Shown here: one piece after another, positions 58,793 to 64,000 of the stretch
Position numbering within the stretch: position 1 is the stretch's first letter
How the letters are laid out: each line of letters opens with the position of its first letter
Position numbers and translations under genes: made by a program
The notes under the pieces: model-generated
The model's input: the letters and a program-made list of their open reading frames with translations, nothing else
What the model was told of the DNA's origin: nothing
Databases searched by the model: none
NCBI GenBank assembly: GCA_016647705.1
Contig: CM028340.1
Coordinates: 14,709,001 to 14,773,000, forward strand
Origin: Eucommia ulmoides
Lineage: Eukaryota > Streptophyta > Magnoliopsida > Garryales > Eucommiaceae
Direction: 5' to 3'
Length of the DNA stretch: 64,000 nt

Positions 58793-60278
58793 TGATAGGT
58801 GTGAAAAACCTATCTATTTCTAAACCGAATTTGTTAGTTTTCAAGCGTTTTAGTTATATTTAATTGTGTTTTAGTATAGAACAGGGAAATGACGTTAAAG
58901 GGAGATAAACAAGTGAAAACGGTGGAGAAACAGTGAAAAAAATGTGCAAAACAGGATTCCGGTGAATGAAGACCACCGCCTAGGCGGAAAAGAGGTAGAA
59001 TGTTAGAGTGCTGAAGGGTTGAACCACTGCCTAGGCGAGAAAATCACCGCCTAGGTAAGAAAACGATAGATTGTTATGCCAGCAGCCACCGTCTAGGCGA
59101 AGATCCGACAGAAACTTAACCGACTTAAGCCACCGCCTAAGCGGTGAACCACCGCTTAGGCGGTGACACTCTGCACAAAAATATCTATTTTCAGATATTT
59201 TGAAGATATTTCCAAACCTTACTTATTTAACCCTTTTCTCCACCAAACCTTAGGGACTCTCTTAGACCCTTACCTTAGACGTGAGAGGAGGCTCCGGTTG
59301 ACATTTTGGAGAGCTCTCTTTCACCTTAGTTAGGTGTAGGTAATTTAGGAAGTAGATTAGATTAGTTTAGGAGGTGTTCTTGGCCAATCCTTGAAGAGCT
59401 AGAAGAGGATGTTCATCAACAGAGAAGAGGGAGCTTGGGAGGATTGTTCTTTAGCGAAAGTGGACTACTCCACTTTGAGATTTGGATTTTCTTCCCTTGT
59501 TTCCATCTTTGTATTTAATGTTTATTGTTGATATTGATGATCTCCCCTTGATTTAATGTTGTATTGGTTAAGAACATGTCAGTTAAATTTAGAGATTAGT
59601 TAGGGAAAGGTATAGTTGTGTAAATACTCGTTTGGTTTAATATATGTTTCTTTAACGGTTGTTGCTTTTAAGTCTGATTGTGTTTATCATTTGATGACAA
59701 TCTTAATATGCTTGTAATGGTATTAGGGTTGGATTTGAGAATCTAGGGTTTGACACTCGGGAGAGGTAACCTTAGATTCGGATTAGGGTAAACACATCGT
59801 TACGGCCTAACAACCTGGGAGGGCGTTAGTTAGTGTGCAATCGATGACGTTGGGTCAAGACTCACGCGGTCTAGAGTCGTTAAGACATTGAGGGGGACCT
59901 ATTCGTCGACACGAAGTCGCGTATTCCCCCGTCTTACACTCAGAAGCGGTGGCGGAGGAGTTTACGAACCGAGATTGTCGGATACCTAAACTCCGTTATT
60001 GTTAACTAAACGAAATTAAACGTGTATTAAGTGAACGAAATCAATCCCTAATTAATCAACTTAGTTAGAATTAACCCACTAATTGTAGTTTAGCTTAGTT
60101 TAATTTCAATTCACGTCTTTTATCGTCAGGATAACATGAGACTACGTTAATTGCGGTATTCAATTCAATTATTCACACACTTCTCTGTGGGAACGATACC
60201 CAACCGAAAGGTCCACTATACTAAAACTTGATCCGTACGCTTGCGGTGAAAGTGGCAGCGCATTATTTGTGGCCACCA
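58793..60278 (+). repeat. 3' LTR of element C, with an exchanged 3' end
   Basis: 1486 bp. Colinear with 51264..52787 up to about 60208; then it ends like the G1 LTRs (AAACTTGATCCGTACGCTTG ... GCAGCGCATTATTTGTGGCCACCA) instead of like its partner (CGTATACTTGCGAGCGTAAG ... CCCTACCA). Confidence 0.9.
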
Positions 60279-60316
60279 GTTACCTCTCCCGAGTGTCAAA
60301 TCCTAGATTCTCAAAC
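60279..60316 (-). repeat. Distal remnant of the split inverted LTR
   Basis: GTTACCTCTCCCGAGTGTCA.. continues the LTR interrupted at 51263; homology stops at about 60316. Confidence 0.8.
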
Positions 60317-60340
60317 TTGATCCAGTTGCTTGTGAATTGT

Positions 60341-61049
60341 TGAGGTTATTTTACCAAAGTGATTTAACCAATATAATTTGCAAGTTTTCGAGTTCTTATT
60401 TTGTCGATAGAAATTTTTTAGATTAATTTGTGCATTCACCTGTCCAAAGAGGGTTATTGTGCAGATTAATTTAATTGTTGGGCAATATAGCTTAATTTTT
60501 TCAATTTAAAATGTTTACTTGTCAATTATTGAGGTTATTTTACCAAAGTGATTGAACTAACATAGTTTACAAGTTTTCGGGTTCCTATTTTGTTGATGAA
60601 ATTTTTTTTTAGATTAATTTGTGCATTCACTTGCCCAAACAGGGTTATTGTGCAGATTAATTTAATTGTTGGGCAAGATAGCTTAATTTTTCTAATTTGG
60701 AACGTTTACTTGTTAATTATTGAGGTTATTTTATCAAAGTGATTTAACCAATATAGTTTGCAAGTTTTCGAGTTCCTATTTTGTTGATGGAAATTTTTTT
60801 AGATTAATTTGTACATTCACCTACCCAAAGGGGGTTATTGTGTAGATTAATTTAATTGTTGGGAAATATAACTTAATTTTTTCAATTTGGAATGTTTACT
60901 TGTCAATTATTGAGATTATTTTATCAAAGTGATTTAACCAATACAGTTGCAAGTTTTCGAGTTCCTATTTTGTTAATAGAAAAATTTCAGATTAAGTTGT
61001 GCATTCACCTGCCCAAAGGGGGTTATTGTGCAAATTAATTTAATTGCAT
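60341..61049. repeat. Tandem repeat, about 190 bp unit, nearly four copies
   Basis: Units start at TGAGGTTATTTTA.CAAAG at 60341, 60530, 60721 and 60911 (spacings 189, 191, 190); the last is truncated. Shared blocks include CAAGTTTTCG.GTTC.TATTTT and GGGTTATTGTG.A.ATTAATTT. Copies differ by scattered substitutions. No coding. Confidence 0.93.
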
Positions 61050-61419
61050 GAGGATATTATATGAAATAAAAGATTTGATAAATTTGTTTGCCCAAAGGAA
61101 ATGAATTTTGAAAGATTATTTGTTTCATTATATTTTGAAGGAAATATATGGATTTGAAAGTCAATCTACTCAAAAGACATGAATTTTTAAATCTGTAATT
61201 TTTTCTTATTTTGTTGATTCTCTGATTAAAGAATAATTGTTTATTATAAACTCTGTCCGAAGGAGAGTTTATGATAATACAATTGATTCTTATATTGTAT
61301 TACTTATACTTAATTGAGCATTTTGTCCCATTACCCATAATTGATCTAGTTGCAATTTTTTGTGAAAATAATTTCTTTTTGTTGTGAACAACAATAACGC
61401 TATATTGAAAGTCTAAATT

Positions 61420-61995
61420 GATTCCTTGATTTAATGAGAATCTTTGTAATCTTTTTTATTTCGATGATTGTGTCGTGTAAGCATTGACCACTATTGCTAT
61501 AAAGTTTTCATTATTTTGTTAATCTTCATACTTAAAGAATAATTGTTCTGCCCAAATGAGAGTTTATGATGATGCAATTGATTCTTATATTATGTCGCTT
61601 ATACTTATTTGAGTATTTTGATTCTTCGATTTAGTGGGAGTTTTCTTGTATTTTCATTTATTCTATGATACGTTGTGACCACTATTGTTACGCGTTTTGC
61701 AAAATTGAATTCTATTTGATGATCATCGTTATTGCACATTGTATTGTTGCGTATTATATTATTTGAATCGATTGTACTAAACCAAGGTATAAGACCCATA
61801 GAGTTCAAGGAACATGTTGTGAATATGGGTGTCACTGAGTCTTTTGATTCTCTGGTTTAGTGAGAGTTTTTGTATTTCCCTTTATTTCGATGATTACGTT
61901 GTGACTACTATTGTTATATGTTTTACAAAATTAAAATCTATTTGATGATCATCATTATTACGTATTATATTGTCGCATATCATATTATTTGAATT
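61420..61995. repeat. Degenerate AT-rich repeat
   Basis: Segments near 61428, 61620 and 61846 (TTGATTC..GATTTAGTG.GAG, TATTTGATGATCATC, TTATATTATTTGAAT) are related to one another at irregular spacing, adjoining the 190 bp array. Confidence 0.65.
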
Positions 61996-62014
61996 AATTA
62001 TACAATACAGTATC

Positions 62015-64000
62015 TGTTGATCCTAAGATTTTGATGAACAATTAAATATTGATATTTTGGTGGAACTAATGTTTTAATTGAGTGTTTCAGTGATTTAAAG
62101 TTCCAGTGAGGAAGAGATCAAATTAAATGGATGCTAAATGATGAAATTGAAGATATTGAAGATCAAATTAAATAGATGCTAAATGATGAAGTTGAAGATT
62201 TAAGAGTTTGAAGAAATTAGGAAAAACAACCCAGATAAATTTCAACTCTTAATATCCCATTTAGGAACACACATGGTACAAAATGTATTTTATCTTTTAT
62301 GTGTATTTTGTTGAAATGAATTTATTTGCTCCTATGTCTAATTGAAAAGAAATATTTATAAATGGTTAAAATGAAATTTGAGAAAGTTAGTGGAGCTAAT
62401 TGAGAAAAGAAATGGGCAAAAATGTAAAAGAGAAAGAAGATCAGAGAAAAGATCCAGAAGGGAGAAGTCGACCAAGGAGTCGACCGGCATACGGTGGTTG
62501 AACTCTCTGAATCGAAGAGTCGACCGAGTAGTCGACTGGTGGAAGCTTGACAAACTCTCTGAATCTGCGAGTAGACCGATGAACTGCGATGGCTACTCCC
62601 TGAATCGTCCAGTTGACTGAGTGCTCTATTTCAGGATAATGTTTTATCCGAAATCATATCTAAAGGTAGCTATTTTTTGTTAAGATTTGAGAGAAATTTA
62701 AGGGAATTGGTGATATTTAAGATATGATTCATATATTAATTAAATCCTATTGATTTGGTACATTAAATATTAATATTTTTCAATTTGGTATGAAATAGTT
62801 TCTATTCTTATTAATTGAGATTGAGAAATATTTTGGGGATTTAATTGAGTGATTGAAAGTTGTTTTTAAGTGAAATTGAACTAAATGAAGTCCTTATTTT
62901 TATAAGGGATTTATAAGAGTATTTTATTGTCATGACACTTGTAAACTAACCGTTAGAAGGCTGATTACATGTACCTTTAAATAGACCTGCCAATTTCATT
63001 AGTAATTAAGAAGTAAACAAGAGAGAAATTATATCATATCATATTGTGAGATTTTATAAGAGTTATCCATCTAAAATATTGTGATATTTTCTGAGAGACA
63101 ATCTTGAAGATCAACCGCTACTAATTTGTGCTGCTACCGGATCTGAAATTACATTGCTTTATCTATTCTTTCTGTGTTATCTGGATGAGATCTTTCCAAT
63201 TATATTCTTTCATTGAATTATTTAATAATTGTTTGGAAATTGATCTTAGAAATTGTTTCTGATTTTTTAAGAAAATATTTTTTTAAACAATTTCTTGAAT
63301 CTGATTACGTGTTCCAATTTGCTACCCATATCTTGTTAAAATCAGATTTTGTATCTCACATTTTTCTATCACTAGTTGGGATATTAATTGAGTTATTATT
63401 TATCTGGGGTGGTAGAAGTTCCGAGTGAGATTTTCTACTTATCATTTTGTATTGGTGAGTAGTGTGACGGGTTAAATATCCTTGAGGATATTTAATCAAG
63501 GGTAACCGGGTTTAAGTCTCTTCCTGTAAAGAGATTGAGGTAGTGATTATTCCTGAATAAGAATTGCGTTGTGAGTGAATTGTAAATGTTCCATCCTTAC
63601 CTGTGAAAAGAATACTTGGAGTGTTTTGTGAGGTTTTGATTTTTGAGCCGTAGTGATAAAAAGAATTAGGTTAATCTTTAGCCTGTAAAAAGATAGGTTA
63701 TTCTTGAGCCTGTAAAAATTAGAGGTTATTCTTGAACCTTGGAAAAATAAAATTGTAAAGGTTGATTTTTTGCCTGTAAAAGAATCGGTGTGTGGGTTTG
63801 GTTCCTACCTTTAAAGGGATCTTGGTTTTAGTGGGTGCGAATCTCCATGGGGCTCAGAGGACTGGACTAGCCAAGAGTAACTTAGTGAACCAGGATATAT
63901 CTTGGTGTGCTGCATTATTACTTTGTTATTTTTGTAATTTGGGTGTGCACCTAGTTAATTGATTTATTCCGCTGTTATATAAAGATAATAATTAATTTAG
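62015..64000 (+). repeat. Third copia 2-type LTR, truncated by the window end
   Basis: Starts TGTTGATCCTAAGATTTTGA, colinear with 20342..22468 but more diverged; includes a short GTCGAC array (62463..62620). The preceding five bases are GTATC, a candidate TSD. Whether it is a solo LTR or a 5' LTR depends on sequence beyond 64000. Confidence 0.88.

Larger units (their letters stand above)
51264..60278 (+). mobile_element. Non-autonomous gypsy-type LTR retrotransposon C, TSD GTTAC
   Basis: 9015 bp with LTRs 51264..52787 and 58793..60278 and perfect TSD GTTAC (51259..51263 and 60279..60283), inserted into an older inverted LTR. Has a tRNA-Asp primer site, a short gag start, a nested LTR-like block, a host-type ORF relic and a conserved non-coding 3' part. 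No protease, reverse transcriptase or integrase was recognised. The two LTRs differ in their last 70 bp (see findings). Confidence 0.9.

Overview
This is a repeat-dominated stretch of plant nuclear DNA, most likely from a flowering plant and probably a eudicot. It has one confidently intact host gene, a six-exon cytosolic ribosomal protein S3 gene on the minus strand (13487..17169). Almost everything else is mobile DNA, much of it nested, and many insertions can be dated relative to one another from target-site duplications (TSDs) seen directly in the sequence. Plant origin rests on the S3 protein, plant Ty1/copia and Ty3/gypsy elements with tRNA-Met and tRNA-Asp primer sites, a caulimovirid-like endogenous pararetrovirus, and hAT, Harbinger and Helitron elements of plant type.

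Layout. 1..1385: end of an LTR abutting a 1.3 kb G-rich degenerate array. 2076..13283: a decayed copia element (minus strand) lying 204 bp downstream of the S3 stop codon; a non-autonomous gypsy-type element (2636..8084, TSD GAGGT) sits inside its 3' LTR. 13487..17169: RPS3, with a Harbinger-like MITE in intron 4 and a hAT MITE in intron 3. 17319..19543: three nested DNA transposons (hAT > hAT > Harbinger) beginning 149 bp upstream of the RPS3 start codon. 20342..34680: a Sirevirus-like copia element with about 2.1 kb LTRs (TSD GATCC), itself split by a composite gypsy-type element (24616..29228, TSD TGATG) and by a gypsy-type solo LTR (31355..31902). 36265..39844: a non-autonomous Helitron. 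40575..40943: a Tourist-like MITE. 41012..45980: broken endogenous pararetrovirus fragments (coat protein, movement protein, protease, a leader with a tRNA-Met primer site and two paralogous small ORFs), ending in a large imperfect inverted repeat. 46536..50751: an LTR plus primer site followed by about 3.7 kb without convincing coding sequence. 51264..60278: a non-autonomous gypsy-type element (TSD GTTAC) inserted into an older inverted LTR. 60341..62000: about 190 bp tandem repeats and related AT-rich repeats. 62015..64000: a third Sirevirus-like LTR, cut by the window end.

The gypsy-type elements form one interrelated non-autonomous family. They share a tRNA-Asp primer site, TGATAGGTG/CACCTATCA LTR ends, a strongly conserved R/U5-like block, U3 arrays of palindromes with the arms CACCGC and GCGGTG, and, just before a long conserved non-coding 3' region, a hairpin directly followed by a sequence that looks like a strong 5' splice site. 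The hairpin stem sequence is completely different in different elements, yet pairing and the flanking motif are kept. That is the best candidate here for an undescribed functional system. No reconstruction of viral genes was attempted.
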